A stretch of 64,000 nt of DNA from Flaccisagitta enflata (GCA_965153355.1 OZ231127.1:9858001-9922000), one strand, 5' to 3'; shown: positions 9,210 to 20,474, counted from the stretch's first letter. The notes: generated from the sequence alone by a model not told the origin. Numbers and translations: made by a program.

Positions 9210-9835
9210 TAGTCGCAAAAGCGTTAGATGGTCAGCGGTACCCGTTGCCCCTATATGAGTGTATGTGGGTATGAGGTGGTTAGTGGGGCAGCGGCCCCGA
9301 AGGGGCCGATGACCTATGCTGATTTTATTTGAGCCTGGAGGCTGGGATTTGAGCCTGGAGGCTTGGATTTGAGCCTGGAGGCTGGGATTTGAGCTTCATG
9401 GCTGGGATTTGAGCTTCAATGCTGGGATTTAAGCCTCGAGGCTGGGATTTGAGCCTCGAGGCTGGGATTTGAGCCTCGAGGCTGGGATTTGAGCCTAGAG
9501 CCTGGGATTTGAGCCTCAAGGCTGGGATTTGAGCCTCGAGGCTGGGATTTGAGCCTCGAGGCTGGGATTTGAGCCTAGAGCCTGGGATTTGAGCCTCGAG
9601 CCTGGGATTTGAGCCTTGAGCCTGGGATTTGAGCCTCAAACCTGGGATTTGAGCCTCGAGGCTGGGATCTGAGCCTCGAGGCTGGGATTTGGGCCTCGAG
9701 GCTAGGAGTTGGGCCTCGATGCTGGAATATGGTCTCCAAAAGGGGGGGGGGGACGTAGAAGGAGGAGAAGAAGGTGAAGGAGAAATTTCCCCTGTGTGAA
9801 AGCATAGGTCATCGGCCCCTTCGGGGCCGCTGCCC
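9210..9835 (+). mobile_element. F1 foldback element 2, 35-bp perfect inverted repeats
   Basis: Leading arm TAGTCGCAAAAGCG, then GGTCAGCGGTACCCGTTG, with a short hairpin TGCCCC/GGGGCA (9246-9251 with 9285-9290). The left repeat at 9286-9320 is the exact reverse complement of 9801-9835 over 35 bases. The core is about 20 units of GAGCCTCGAGGCTGGGATTT, each holding the 12-bp palindrome AGCCTCGAGGCT. The right end is CCGCTGCCC followed by AAAAA. Copy B lacks the insertion (site near 22240). No clear target duplication beyond AA. Confidence 0.9.
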
Positions 9836-10219
9836 AAAAAGGACCAAAAATGATCAAAACTGATCAAGAAAGATAAAAAAAAGCCCAAAAATGACCAAAA
9901 ATGACCAAATTGACCAAAATGACCAAAATGACCAAAATGACCAAAATGACCAAAAATGACCAAAATTGACCAAAAATGACCAAAAATGACCAAAAATGAC
10001 CAAAAATGACCAAATAGAATCGAAAAAAATCAAAAATGACCAAAAATGACCAAAAATGACCAAAAATGACCAAAATTACCAAAATTACCAAAATGACCAA
10101 AATGACCAAAAATGACCAAAAATAACCAAAAATGACTAAAAGCAACCAATAATTCCCAAAAACAACGAAAAATGACTCAAAATAACTCCAAATGACCCAA
10201 AAAGACGAAAAAAAGCAGT

Positions 10220-10303
10220 GTTACGGACCGACGGACGGACGGACCGACCGACCAACCAACCGACAGACAGAGCGGGTTGTAGAGTCGCGTGCACGCGACT
10301 AAA
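10220..10303 (-). mobile_element. F2 tail with hairpin (copy A)
   Basis: GGACGGACGGACCGACCG core, then CAGAGCGGGTTGTAGAGTCG, then CGTGCACGCGACTAAAAA. Hairpin stem AGTCGCG/CGCGACT around TGCA. The head is absent. Confidence 0.75.
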
Positions 10304-10553
10304 AAACGACCAATTGGGAGAAGCAAGAAGATTTTGTAGAGATCTAAAAGCAAAGAGAGGGACATGGAAAAAAAGATGCGCATCTCCGAGATTAGCACAC
10401 CATCTTTTGATCTTTATATTCACCTCCCCTTTTTACCTCCAAGTGAGTCTTCTTCCTTCCATTTCTTTTTTCCTTTTCGTTTTTCGCTCTTTTCCATCTT
10501 TACCGAAAGTGAAGGAGATTAAAATCTTGGATTTAAGAAGATTAAAATGCCTC

Positions 10554-10554
<1 letters not shown>

Positions 10555-10643
<89 letters not shown>
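10555..10643. repeat. (GA)n microsatellite, long allele
   Basis: About 43 perfect GA units. The duplicate in copy B (22952-22985) has only about 16 units although the flanks are almost identical, giving a direct view of how fast this tract changes. Confidence 0.97.
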
Positions 10644-10645
<2 letters not shown>

Positions 10646-10849
10646 AAAAAAGTCATTTCAGATTCACGCCATTTTGATCTTTTTTTTCCTCCTTGAGTGC
10701 TTTAAGATATTCCTGATAATTTGACTTTGTCTTGATCATCAATTGCAATCACAATCTGCTATTTTATCTGTCAATTTCCTGCATCCCTTAGACATGGCGC
10801 ATTTGTTAAAGACCTAATTCTTATTGTCATGACTCATCTCTCTTCCGTT

Positions 10850-11640
10850 GACTTTTCATCATCTGGCCATGATCTATACCTCGATTCACTTTCTCCCAAC
10901 TGTCTACCACCAATGCCTCGTTTAATCTCTTATTCCCCTCCACCTCGCTTTGGCCCATCTTCACTTTGCATAAATATTTTGTACCTTCATCTCTTCTTTC
11001 TGGCATTACCTTACTTATTTCTCCTGCCATAACCCACTCTCTACCCCCAACGCCCCCCAACATGATTTTTGCACTCTCCCTCCTGTCCCCTAATGTTCCA
11101 TTGCTATTTTTGTAGCCACTCTGGTCAATTTTCCATTTCTACTTCCTATAATCTTATTTTACCTCTCTTGTGTTGCACCTATCACCGCCTCTTGATTAAC
11201 TTTCCATCCCCATTTCCATTCTCTTTTTCCGCTCAGCTTGCTTCCTTCGCCCCGCCCCATGGCTAATTCCCCAATTCCCTTTCCCTCTCACCTCACCTTG
11301 CTTTTCACGCCCCTCCCCCAGGCTAACTCTCCAACCCCCGTCACCTCTTTTCTCACTTTGCTTTTCCTCGTCCCGCTTCTTGGCTAAATCCCCACTACTC
11401 ATTCCCCTTTCCCTCAATTCCCTCTCACCTGATTCATCTTTCCCTAACCCACCTGACTATCCACTTCCCATCCCCCTTTATCCCTTATACCCCTATTCCC
11501 TCTCACCTTACCTCACCTTGCTTTTCCATGCCCTGCCCTTGGCTAACTCACTACTCATTCGCCTTTCCCACTTTTCCCTTTCCCTTTCACCTCACCTTGC
11601 TTCCCTCGCCCCGCCCCCTGGCTAACTCCCTCTGGATCTG
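10850..11640. repeat. Pyrimidine-rich degenerate minisatellite (copy A)
   Basis: Repeats of CACCTTGCTTTTC(C/T), (C/G)CCC(C/T)GCCCC and TGGCTAACTCCCC at loose spacings of about 60 bp from 11210 on. Copy B contains one or more additional units at 23630-23710. No coding signal. Confidence 0.7.
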
Positions 11641-11826
11641 AAGTGGTTAAGAAATATGAACCCATGAGAGATGTTTTGTGACGCTTCTCTCACGCTGAGA
11701 GTGAGAACCGACAAGCAAGCGAGACCTTTCTCCCGTGGAAACGAGATTATTTTTAGCAACCAATAATCTTAGCGCGAATTTCCTTATTCTTTCTTTCGTT
11801 TCTCTTTTCTTTTTCTTTTTCCTTTT

Positions 11827-11903
11827 AAGTCGCGTGCTACGCGACCCTACACCCCGCTATGTCAGCCCGTCAGTCGGTCGGTCAGTCGGTAGGTCCCCTT
11901 TTT
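11827..11903 (+). mobile_element. F2 element truncated by an F1 arm (copy A)
   Basis: TAAGTCGCGTGCTACGCGAC hairpin, CTACACCCCGCT, then GTCAGTCGGTCGGTCAG core, as far as GGTCCCCTTTTT. At 11904 the sequence switches to an F1 inverted repeat. In copy B the same F2 continues to its normal far end, so the F1 sequence here either entered the F2 or marks a rearrangement junction. Confidence 0.85.
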
Positions 11904-12355
11904 GGGCAGCGGCCCCGAAGGGGCCGACCGAAATGACCTGTCTTTCCGCAGGAGAATTTCCCCCTCCTTCTCCTTCTCCTCCTCCTCCTTCTGTCCCCCT
12001 TAGGCCCTAATCCTAGCCTCAGGGCTCAAATCCCAACCTCGAGAGCTCCGTCCCAGCCACGAGGCGCAAATCCTGGCTTTGGGGGCTCAAATCCCAGCCT
12101 CAGCCTCCGTCCCAGTCTCAAAGGCTCTAGGCTCAGTCTCGGGGCTCAAATCCCAGTCTCGAGGGCTCTAATCCCTAGTCTCAAGGCTCAAATCCCAGCC
12201 TCCGGGCCTTTAAGTCCTAACTAACCGAGGCTTAAATCCAGCCTCAAGAAAACTTAAATCCCAGCCTCAGAAGGCAAGTCCCAGCCTCGAGGCTCAAATC
12301 CCAGCCTTGAGGCTCAAATCCTGATCTTGAGGCCCAAACCTTACACACGAGGCTC
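11904..12355 (-). mobile_element. F1 partial element (right arm and core)
   Basis: Starts GGGCAGCGGCCCCGAAGGGG, then GAGAATTTCCCCC and a TCCTCC tract, equal to the reverse complement of the right end of F1 element 2. The core is CTCAAATCCCAGCCTCGAG units, degraded, to about 12355. The other inverted repeat and the leading arm are not found. Confidence 0.8.
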
Positions 12356-12489
12356 CCGATTTCACCGCCAGAAACTAAAGAAGGTAAATCACCCTATTAA
12401 GGAACCTCATTTATAAGCATCATCATTGGTAAACAACCTGATCCAAAAACCACCTTCATTCCATTTTCTGAACACTGAAGGTTTTTAAA

Positions 12490-13690
12490 ACATTTAATTC
12501 AAACGTACCAAAACTTGGTCTTTGGTAAGCTTTTCCTCGCTGGTAAGGTTCGCCCGTGCTGTTGGTGTGAGATGTCGTAATCTCTCTTGTTTCTCCTCCA
12601 TCTCTTTGTATGTCTGTTCCGAGTGCTCATCCAACAGGTAAAACTGAACCCCGTTTGTTGCCCAGAGACTTTTTTCGGAACCACGCGGCACCAATCGGGA
12701 TGTAGCGTCCTTCCCATTGTAAAGTGAGGGTTCAACATCACTCTCTGAAGAACCTTGGTCGTCAGGAGTTACTCGGTGTTCGGGTTCCCCTGCAGTGGGG
12801 GTATAATGGTTCTTGATGGAATCAGGGAGCATCAGACCCTTGGCGGACGTACTGTCGCTGCTGTTGTTCTTCTTTGCGTTGTTTCTGCTCTCGCTGCGGC
12901 AATGTCAAAGTCTCCCTGCTGAATCTGCATCTTCAAACCATTCACTTCTTGAGGCAAACGTACGCTTTGAGGCCGACCTCCCTTGCTCGCATGAGATCAT
13001 TGTACGTCGCTCTTTCCAAAAACCTATAGAAGCAGTTGTTGGGCATCTGAGCATGGACTTCTCGATTGGCAGACTGCAGTGATACTCCCTTGGTAATCAT
13101 GGGGATTTGTTGGACAAAAAGGTGTATATTGACCCCCGACTTTTACCGGAGATCTCTTTTTGGTGGTTTTTACACTCCACCCCACTTCTTCTTGCTGATT
13201 CTCTGTTGTTGATGATCATCATGATGGAATAAGGGAGCATCAAAATCTTAGCGAACGTGTTGTATCTTGTTGTTGTTCTTCTTTACGTTGTTTTTCTTCT
13301 GCTCTCGCTGCGGCAAGGTCAAAGTCTCTGCTGAATCTGCATCTTCAAACTATCCACTTCTTGCTGCAAACGTTGATTCTGCTGGATGACTTCCGGCAAA
13401 GAGGCGTTGCTAGGCGCTTGCCTTCACATTAACCTTCGGCTGCAATCCACTCGTTGTCTTCTTGGGGGCGACTTTTCTTCTCTCCATATCTTGCAGCTGT
13501 TGTGCCAACTTCGCGTCAGCGGCCTCTTGCCTCTGCCTCCTGCGCATCGCCTCCGTAGCATTATCTCCACTTCCATTTATGTTGAAGACCTTTTTCTCTT
13601 GATAAGGAAGACCAGTCTCCCTTCTAGCAGAACCAATCTGCATCGCAAAAATCACTTTTAGTGAGGTAGGGCCACACGTTGCTGCTGGGG
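12490..13690 (-). pseudogene. Relic of a Gln/Glu-rich coiled-coil protein
   Basis: Reading leftwards: an open stretch at 13655-13410 includes SARRETGLPYQEKK and a strongly helical, heptad-like EAMRRRQRQEAADAKLAQQL. It is followed after a +1 shift by a helical segment with LPEVIQQNQRLQQEVD near 13390-13330. That segment occurs twice: 13190-13390 and again at 12800-12965. Each copy is damaged by a different small deletion (2 bp near 13340, 4 bp near 12890). A final open stretch at 12832-12494 is acidic and polar (MLPDSIKNHYTPTAGEPEH), ending LVRLN. I recognise no family. It could be a broken host gene, a transposon-encoded protein, or exons with unrecognised introns. Confidence 0.55.
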
Positions 13691-14870
13691 TTTGGTGATG
13701 CTGATCTTGATGCTACTGTTAAAAGCAGTGACTAAGAAAGCCGTGCTGTGCTGCTGTTTGATGTTGAAGCTGCTGTTCTTTTAGTCAGGGCAGCTATTGC
13801 TGTTCATTCTGCTGCTACGGTGTAGCTAACCATCATACTGCTGCTACTGCTCCAACTATTACTGCTGCATCATTCTTGTGAATGTTTCCACACAATCTAC
13901 ATGGCATTCTTTCTTATGTTGGTGAACAATCAGGGTGAAATTCTGAAAGATAGATGGCGGTCTTTTGTGGGTACTCAGCTGCTGCCTGGTCAAGCTCAGG
14001 CAGTTGTCTCAGCTTCATCCACCTTCTCTAAAAACCCACCCAATGCATGTCATTCAAGGCTGTTCAGTACTTCATTGCATCTCTCACGCATTATTAAAAT
14101 ATTCCTGCCCTTCTATCTTCATCTCGGTGCTGCTGCTGCGAAAGATTACATTCTGTGGCCTCACTTTCTTTGTCTTACTTGTGATGTGACCGCTGTTAGA
14201 ATCCCAATAGCACCCCACGATCGCTGTTACTATGACCATGCTCTCACCACATTCCTTCAGCAGCATCATAAGGCGTTGATCTACCAAGCGTGCTGTCTCT
14301 ACTCTGTCTCCTCACTGGCGTTCATGCTGATAGGATAGTTATTTTCAGCTGGAAGATCTACTACCACCGCTGAGATCGCGTGGAAAGTTGCTATTGCTAC
14401 TGCAATTGCTATTGCATATGTTCTCTACATGTTTGCTGTTGTTGTTGTTGACCTATACAGCTGTTGCGTTGATATTATGTAGCTCTTGTTGATATTTATA
14501 TACTCTTGTTTACTGCTATTGATAAATGTTGTTGCTGTTGTTGAGCCACAGATTGTGGCGTTGGCTTTAGGATCTGATATTGTTGTTGATCTTGTTGACA
14601 AAATTATTTGGTGCTACATACTGCACTGCTGTAGCTCCTTATGCTACCGTTAAGCCGTACGTTTTGCCACACTCATATGGTGATAAATTACCGTTGCTGC
14701 AGCTGGAGGTTGCTGTGCTGCATCTGAGTGATGCTGCTGTTACTCCTGTTGCTGTCATTCTTTCCCTCCCCTCGGTGTTGCTACCACACCACCGTCAATC
14801 AACCGACGGCCTTGCATTCCTCCTCAGTACCTACCCCATCTGTCTCTCTCAGCACTCCTGGCCATGAAGC
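13691..14870. repeat. Degenerate CTG/GTT trinucleotide-rich region
   Basis: Interspersed GCTGCTG, GTTGTTG and TGCTGC words with no strict period. Several open frames on both strands (for example 13901-14338) follow from the three-base composition and have no recognisable domain. No gene is called. Confidence 0.5.
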
Positions 14871-15198
14871 GTCGCCTACGCCCTCTCCCTGCGAGCGTCA
14901 ATCATTCCCGATGATCGCTGACCTCTTGCAAGCGTCGGCGTCGCGTCGAAGATCCGCAAGCATGTCGTCAGCTTGCTCCATCGGAGAAGCACGCGCAGGT
15001 TCAATTTCCGAGACCAAATCTGATACCCACATTGATTGATGGCGTCTCCTCTTTGGATCGGGCAATTTAAAAGTGTGTACTTCAGTTGAAGTGCACTGTA
15101 TCCTTAGGACAGAGGCGTGATGCTGGATCCCGTCGGGGAGTTTGGCGGCGTTGCATCATGGAGTCGGGCGCCGTGCAACATTGTCACAGGCGTAGGTG

Positions 15199-15736
15199 TC
15201 AGTTGGAGACTGTGCATAAAGAGTGTGTGGGTCTTTTGCGATTCCCAATGTCATTGTGCACTGCGTTCACGATGTCGGCGTTGGAAGGAAAACCCTCTGG
15301 ATAGTTCTCACGATCAAAGAAACGCATGGAGTCCCATTCGCGCCGGATTCGACACAAAGTAGACGCCGCGAATCGAAGAGGGTAACCGGGCATCGAGTCG
15401 AGCGCCATTTACTCGCATACGATATGAAGTCGTAAACCATATCCCGAAGTCCGTGTCGAGCGCCATCAGATTCTGAGCGAGCGTCGTCGAAGTCATTACC
15501 GTTCCGCCCGGTGCCGTAAACTTTACGTGGCGCGGCATCCTTCTCCATTCGCAGTGATACCGTTCCTCATTGGCATAGCGATTAAACCTGGACACTGATT
15601 CAAACGAAGAAGTAGAATGCGAGATAGCAGCGTTGAAGAGCGTCGAGACGGTGTAAATGAATTCTTGTGCAACTCTCGTCCCAATTTCGTTTCGGAGGTC
15701 GAAGGAAGCGGAAAAGGGAGTCGAGTCGTTTTAAAT
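15199..15736 (-). pseudogene. Frameshifted coding relic, unrecognised protein
   Basis: An open frame without low complexity runs from about 15733 down to 15314. It includes FNRYANEERYHCEWRRM, a Gly/Thr-rich TAPGGTVMTSTTLAQN and LDTDFGIWFTTSYRMR. Near 15340 the protein-like reading moves to another frame, with MRFFDRENYPEGFPSN and VNAVHNDIGN, ending in a stop at 15199. Base composition is balanced and unlike the flanking repeats. The join needs a 1-bp shift, so I call a decayed gene; a single sequencing error or a short intron are alternatives. Family unknown. Confidence 0.5.
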
Positions 15737-16645
15737 TGTTGAAATATAAATTACGCCCACGAGTTTCAACTGGCACTGTCTATGAGCGTCTATCTGACTG
15801 ACGACTTGTGGTGAAAGAAAGTTGGCCGATTGGAAAATAGGAAGGCGATCGTCTCGTTTATTCCATGAAAATTTCAACAACTGAAGAGAGGGGGAAAAAT
15901 GAAAAGGAAAGTGGGCGTTAATTGTGATCAGCAGACACAAAAGATAACATGAAATCGAGATAGGACACAATAAAGACAGAAACGGCACGTGACAACATGT
16001 TCATCTTCTTCAAAGCCCATGCCACCTGATAATACCTGCCCCTGCCACGGCCCATCCCATTAAATTCATCCATATCATCCCTATAGCAAGCTGATCGGGC
16101 AAGCGGTAAAACCATACTAAAATCCGGCGATAAAAATGCAAAAGAGCAAAAGACAAAATAACAAACCGGAAAACAGATAAAAAACCGCGATTAATAAGCA
16201 AACGGCGTCTATAAAACACTTTTAAGCCCTTGCGTTGGTTTTAGCCCACGGTCTGTAGTCAAGTGCGTTAATGTCCGTTCATAAGTTTATCTGCAATAAA
16301 AAGATGAGAGATTATTGAAATTAGTGAATCCCAAGGGCGCATTCAAACGATCACGAAAAATCAATCAATCACTTTAAGAAGCAATGCCGTAAATAAATAA
16401 AATCAATCAATCCAAAAATTGGACGATACGAAAGACGAGTTACGTATGTTCGCCTACGTAATAAAAACAAATGGCACAAAATACAAGGCGCAACCATATG
16501 GTTACCCATCTAGCGTTCAACATAAAAAATGGCGAGAAACAAAAGACGCGGGCATTGAATAATCGAGAAAGAGGAAAAGCCAAAAGCACGCAAAAGAGAC
16601 AAAAGCACACATACTTAAGAGACGGACAGACATATATTTCTAACA
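15737..16645. other. Intergenic DNA, nothing recognised
   Basis: Mixed sequence with a few AATCAATC words near 16360-16410. Short frames on the minus strand at 15918-16219 are rich in hydrophobic residues but have no recognisable motif. Confidence 0.5.
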
Positions 16646-16764
16646 AGACTAAAAGGCCAAAAGACTAGAGACTAAATGTAAATTGACTTAAATTAACTTT
16701 GAATAACTTAAAATGACTTAAAATGACTTAAAGTGGCGTAAAACTATGAAATAAAGCTAAGTGT

Positions 16765-16836
16765 CTCCAATTGACAGACCGACAGACCGACCAACCGACA
16801 GACAGAATGAGTTGTAGAGTCACGTGCACGCGACTA
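16765..16836 (-). mobile_element. F2 tail with hairpin (copy B)
   Basis: Equivalent of 3108-3176, with two substitutions in the core (AATTGAC and GACCGACC). Same imperfect hairpin before CGCGACTAAAAA. Confidence 0.65.
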
Positions 16837-17447
16837 AAAATATTTTGTACCGACCAATTGACATGGCAAGGTGTAGTCACATGTTCGCGACTAAATGTAA
16901 CAAAACAAAATATTGAGGTATATTATATCAAATATTTTATTGCAAACTTTGCATTCAAATGAGACAAATGATCAAATAATGCTATCATTGACTAAATATA
17001 TTCACTAGAAATATTCAAAATCTTATATTAGGATAAGAGGCTTTTTAAAATCATAAATTGGCATAGAAAATGAAAAATTATAAAAATGAAGAAGCCGCCT
17101 TTCAAAATCAATTATAAAGAGGGCTATGTTTTTGAAAATACAAAATTTCTCTGCAATTATGCGACTTATAATTTTAACAGCAGCAATAAGATAATAAGTG
17201 TAAGCATGATTTCATTAAAAACCCAGATTTTCTTTGCTTTTCTTATGTGAACTGCTGATTAAAAGGTTCTTTTGAGGTCAGTATATGACAAAGACATACA
17301 CACAGAATGATTCTGGGGACAATCTGTCCTATAAAGTATCTAAAACATTATGATTATTCAACTATAGTTGCAAAAAATGGGGTGAAACACTAAATGTTGC
17401 CTTCAAATGCTCGCCGTCTTACACGTATAGGATTTTCTTCCTTCTTA

Positions 17448-18193
17448 CACCGTCTTTAGATCGAAATGTCGCGAAAAGAAGATATATTACTCCTAAAGTA
17501 CTTAAGATAACTGCTTGATTCTTTTTTTCTGTGGTTGATAATTTGATTAAGTTTTGTTACAAAAAAAGAATTAAAGCCCCAATGTTGATATATTTGCTCT
17601 AAATTTCATGACAAAATTTAGTCGATTGCAGCAAAAATGGCCTTTTTTCATGGAAAAAATGAGGTTAGATTGCAGCAGTGCTTCTTTTTTCAACAAGAGT
17701 GGTCCTACAGTGTTGGTCATGAGAAATAATGAAGTTTTGTTTGAAATACTAAAAGATTTGACTTATGTGATGCCGTATTGAATGATTTTGACCCCAAAAC
17801 ACCAAAAAAACTTCAAGATTTGGGAAAATTTTGAAAAATCGTATGCAAATTGTTCAAAATTAAAATCAGTGAGAATATTTTTTCTTTACAACATAATCTA
17901 CATTAAATTCTCTTGAATTCCTGACCAAGCCCAGCAATTCAGCTCAATTTGTGTAGAAATGGCAACTATGAAATGAAGTAAAGAAAAAGTTGTTGGGAAA
18001 AAAATCCTTAAATGTGAAACATGCAATATTTATTTATTGTGAGTAGGAGGCTTAAATTTTTTAGATGGTGGGACATTCTTTGCTTGTAGCAAAACTTAAT
18101 CAAATTATCTATCAGGGGAAAAAAAACTAAATACTATGAATAGTTTTGGAGTAATATATCTTCTTTTCGCGACATTTCGATCTAAAGACGGTG
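17448..18193. mobile_element. TA-flanked MITE with about 115-bp TIRs (copy B)
   Basis: Equivalent of 3790-4537; TA at 17446-17447 and 18194-18195. It differs by single-base changes and small indels in A-runs. It entered before the duplication. Confidence 0.85.
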
Positions 18194-18689
18194 TAGTTAA
18201 GTTCTATTTCTTTGCCTTGAAACTCAAATCCCAGTGCAGTCTTGAGGATTCAATCTCAGCCCCTATTTTAGCCTCGAGGCTCTAAAACTGTAGGTAAATA
18301 AAGAACTTTAAAGTGATCACTGATCAGCTTGTCCCAATATGCTGCCCCTCTTAATATTGCGTTTCTGCACTTACAAGCGTAGGCTTAACGGGCACCACTG
18401 TCCATCTGGTGTTTTTGCAACCATTTATTCTATGAAGGACACCTTAAATCTTTTCACCTTTTGCTTAAATTTTTCATTTACTGTTTTGGCCACCTTAGTT
18501 ACAGTGTTCATCTCAAAGGCCCTGCTTTTATTACTGCCATCTTGACTTCTCCTTTGTTGTCCATCTGTACACCTCATGCCCCTACTCTTTTTACTGCTTC
18601 TCACTCCTTCATCTTTTTAGAAAATGGAAACATATCTGCCATCTAGCGCGCGATGAGAGGTTCTCTTTTTAAAGGTGAGCATATGAGGG

Positions 18690-18776
18690 AGAGAGAGAGA
18701 GAGAGGGAGAGGGAGAGGGAGGGACCATCGCTGACCGTAAAAACAGGTCTGAAGGCATCCACTCCTGAGATGCTCA

Positions 18777-18814
<38 letters not shown>

Positions 18815-18840
18815 AGAGAAAGAGAAAGAGAAAGAGACAG
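18690..18840. repeat. (GA)n / (GAAA)n tracts, copy B version
   Basis: GA run at 18690-18722, a shortened unique spacer, then GA from 18778 passing into AAAGAG words. The second tract has GAAAGA interruptions that are absent in copy A, so it was rebuilt rather than only shortened. Confidence 0.9.
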
Positions 18841-19026
18841 TGACAGAGTAAGAGACAGAGACAGACAGAGACATACAGAGACAGAGACAGACAGAGACAT
18901 ATACAGAAACGGAGAGACAGAGAGACAAGAGAGAAATGCCTACAGAAGAGAAGAGAGATAGATAGACACATAAGCAGATAGAAAGTGATGGAGACCCCGC
19001 GACTAGGGTAAAGAAAGTCCGACAGA

Positions 19027-19275
19027 ATGAGAGACAAACGTAGATTGAGAGAGATCATTCAAGTTAGTATGGACTGGAAAATGTTTCCACCTTGTTTTGG
19101 ATCTCACATGATCGGTTCTGAGGGAGAAGTTTGCACGAGTTTATCGCCAACCGAAGAGAAATACAATCTTCAGGAATTGTACGATAATTGTTATCAATTA
19201 TGTACGCCGAATCTGATTTTAAGTGTTTTATTTTCTAAATGCAACGCGCGCGATGAAGGCCGAAACCGACGCTGA
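19027..19275 (+). CDS. Possible coding exon, unknown protein (copy B)
   Basis: Same 82-codon frame as 5455-5703 with one visible change (TTA to TTT, Leu to Phe). The frame is intact in both duplicates. No family recognised; may be chance. Confidence 0.22.
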   Translation: MRDKRRLREIIQVSMDWKMFPPCFGSHMIGSEGEVCTSLSPTEEKYNLQELYDNCYQLCTPNLILSVLFSKCNARDEGRNRR

Positions 19276-19545
19276 CCTGCTAAGTTGTTACCGGCCTCAT
19301 CTTTGGCATCGGCAATGCCATCGGTAATGTTGTAATAAGACGTCAAAAACAACGACGTCGACAACGACAAGGAAGACGACGATGACGGCGGCGGTGGCGA
19401 CGACGACGACGATGAAGACGACGTCGACGGCGACGACTACGACGATGAAGACGACGACGACGGTGACAACAACGGCGACCACCGTAGTCCCAGAAGTGAG
19501 GTCAAAAGATCAAAGATTGAGAAGGGACTTGCAAGTTCGGGAGAG

Positions 19546-20033
19546 CAAGGACAAGGCCCCACCGACGCCTCATCTCGTCCCATCTCGTTAAGGTATCATA
19601 GAGGGCTGAGGAGGCAGAGCAGAGGTGTAAGGACAAGGCGTCACCGACACCTTATCTCGTCCTATCTCGTTAAGGTATCATACGGGGTTGAGGAGGCAGA
19701 GTAGAGGTGTGAGGACAAGGCGTCACTGACACCTTATCTCATCCTATCTCATTAAGGTATCATACGGGGTTGAGGAGGCAGAGTAGAGGTGTAAGGACAA
19801 GGCCCCACCGACGCCTCATCTCGTCCCATCTCGTTAAGGTATCATACGGGGCTGAGGAGGCAGAGTAGAGGTGTAAGGACAAGGCCCCACCGACGCCTCA
19901 TCTCGTCCCATCTCGTTAAGGTATCATACAGGGCTGAGGAGGCAGAGTAGAGGTGTGAGGACAAGGCGTCACCGACGCCTCATCTCGTCCTATCTCGTTA
20001 AGGTATCATACGGGGCTGAGGAGGCAGAGTAGG
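19546..20033. repeat. 82-bp tandem repeat (VNTR), copy B
   Basis: TTAAGGTAT recurs at 82-bp steps from 19588 through 19998, giving six internal junctions against four in copy A. The two extra units include an ATCTCATT variant not seen in copy A. Confidence 0.95.
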
Positions 20034-20474
20034 GGTGTAAGTAGGAGTCGCAATAGTTAAGGTTTTTAAATTAACTAGTTAATAGTTAACTAACTAAAAA
20101 TTCCGCTGGTTAACCAGCTAAAATAGTTAAAAATTTCACCTTATTATTGGTAGAATTTACAGAAAAATGTCATTATTTTGATAAAATTTTCAAATCTATC
20201 AATAATTTCAGTATTGATTTTACTGTTTGAGGCTAAAAATCCTCAAGTTTCCATGTTTCTGTGTTGCAATCCAAATATTTTTTCTTGATGTCAAAAAATT
20301 TTACAAAAAAATCTTGTCATCTGAAGGAAAAAAGGTGATTTTCCCGCCATTTTTCAATAAAAATTGTTAACTGTTTTAACTAGTCAATTTCTCATAGTTA
20401 ACTATAGGGGTTTTCAGAATCTTAACTAGTTAACTAGCTAGTTAAAGTTAACTATTGCGAGTCCTAGGTGTAAG
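20034..20474. mobile_element. hAT-like MITE with 8-bp TSD (copy B)
   Basis: Element 20042-20466, flanked by GGTGTAAG at 20034-20041 and 20467-20474. This copy keeps the T at the left tip, so the 15-bp TIR TAGGASTCGCAATAG matches its partner at 14 of 15 bases. Length 425 bp, as in copy A. Confidence 0.9.

Larger units (their letters stand above)
7962..10200. repeat. AAAAATGACC phased A-tract array (copy A)
   Basis: Units of AAAAATGACC (10 bp) and AAAATGACC (9 bp) in tandem, interrupted by the F1 insertions at 8361-9045 and 9210-9835. Runs such as 8130-8250 hold a strict 10-bp period. A5 tracts repeated with the helical period are a known cause of intrinsic DNA curvature. The Phe/Trp/His-rich open frames on the minus strand (FGHFWSF) are a by-product of the unit. 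Confidence 0.95.
2988..11903 (+). repeat. Segmental duplication, copy A
   Basis: A block of 8.9 kb repeated in direct orientation at 16646-24305. I counted about ten substitutions or 1-bp indels in the first 2 kb, so identity is near 99.5 percent outside tandem arrays. The length difference from copy B (7.66 kb) is explained mainly by two F1 insertions present only here, plus different tandem-repeat counts. The left edge lies in an AGACTAAAAGG repeat; the right edge is where an F1 arm interrupts an F2 element. Confidence 0.95.

Noticed and set aside
7906-10145. Long minus-strand frames rich in Phe, Trp and His
   Set aside because: Direct translation of AAAAATGACC repeats; several frames are open at once.
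13901-14338. 145-codon frame in the CTG/GTT-rich region
   Set aside because: Composition-driven, no motif, overlapping frames on both strands.
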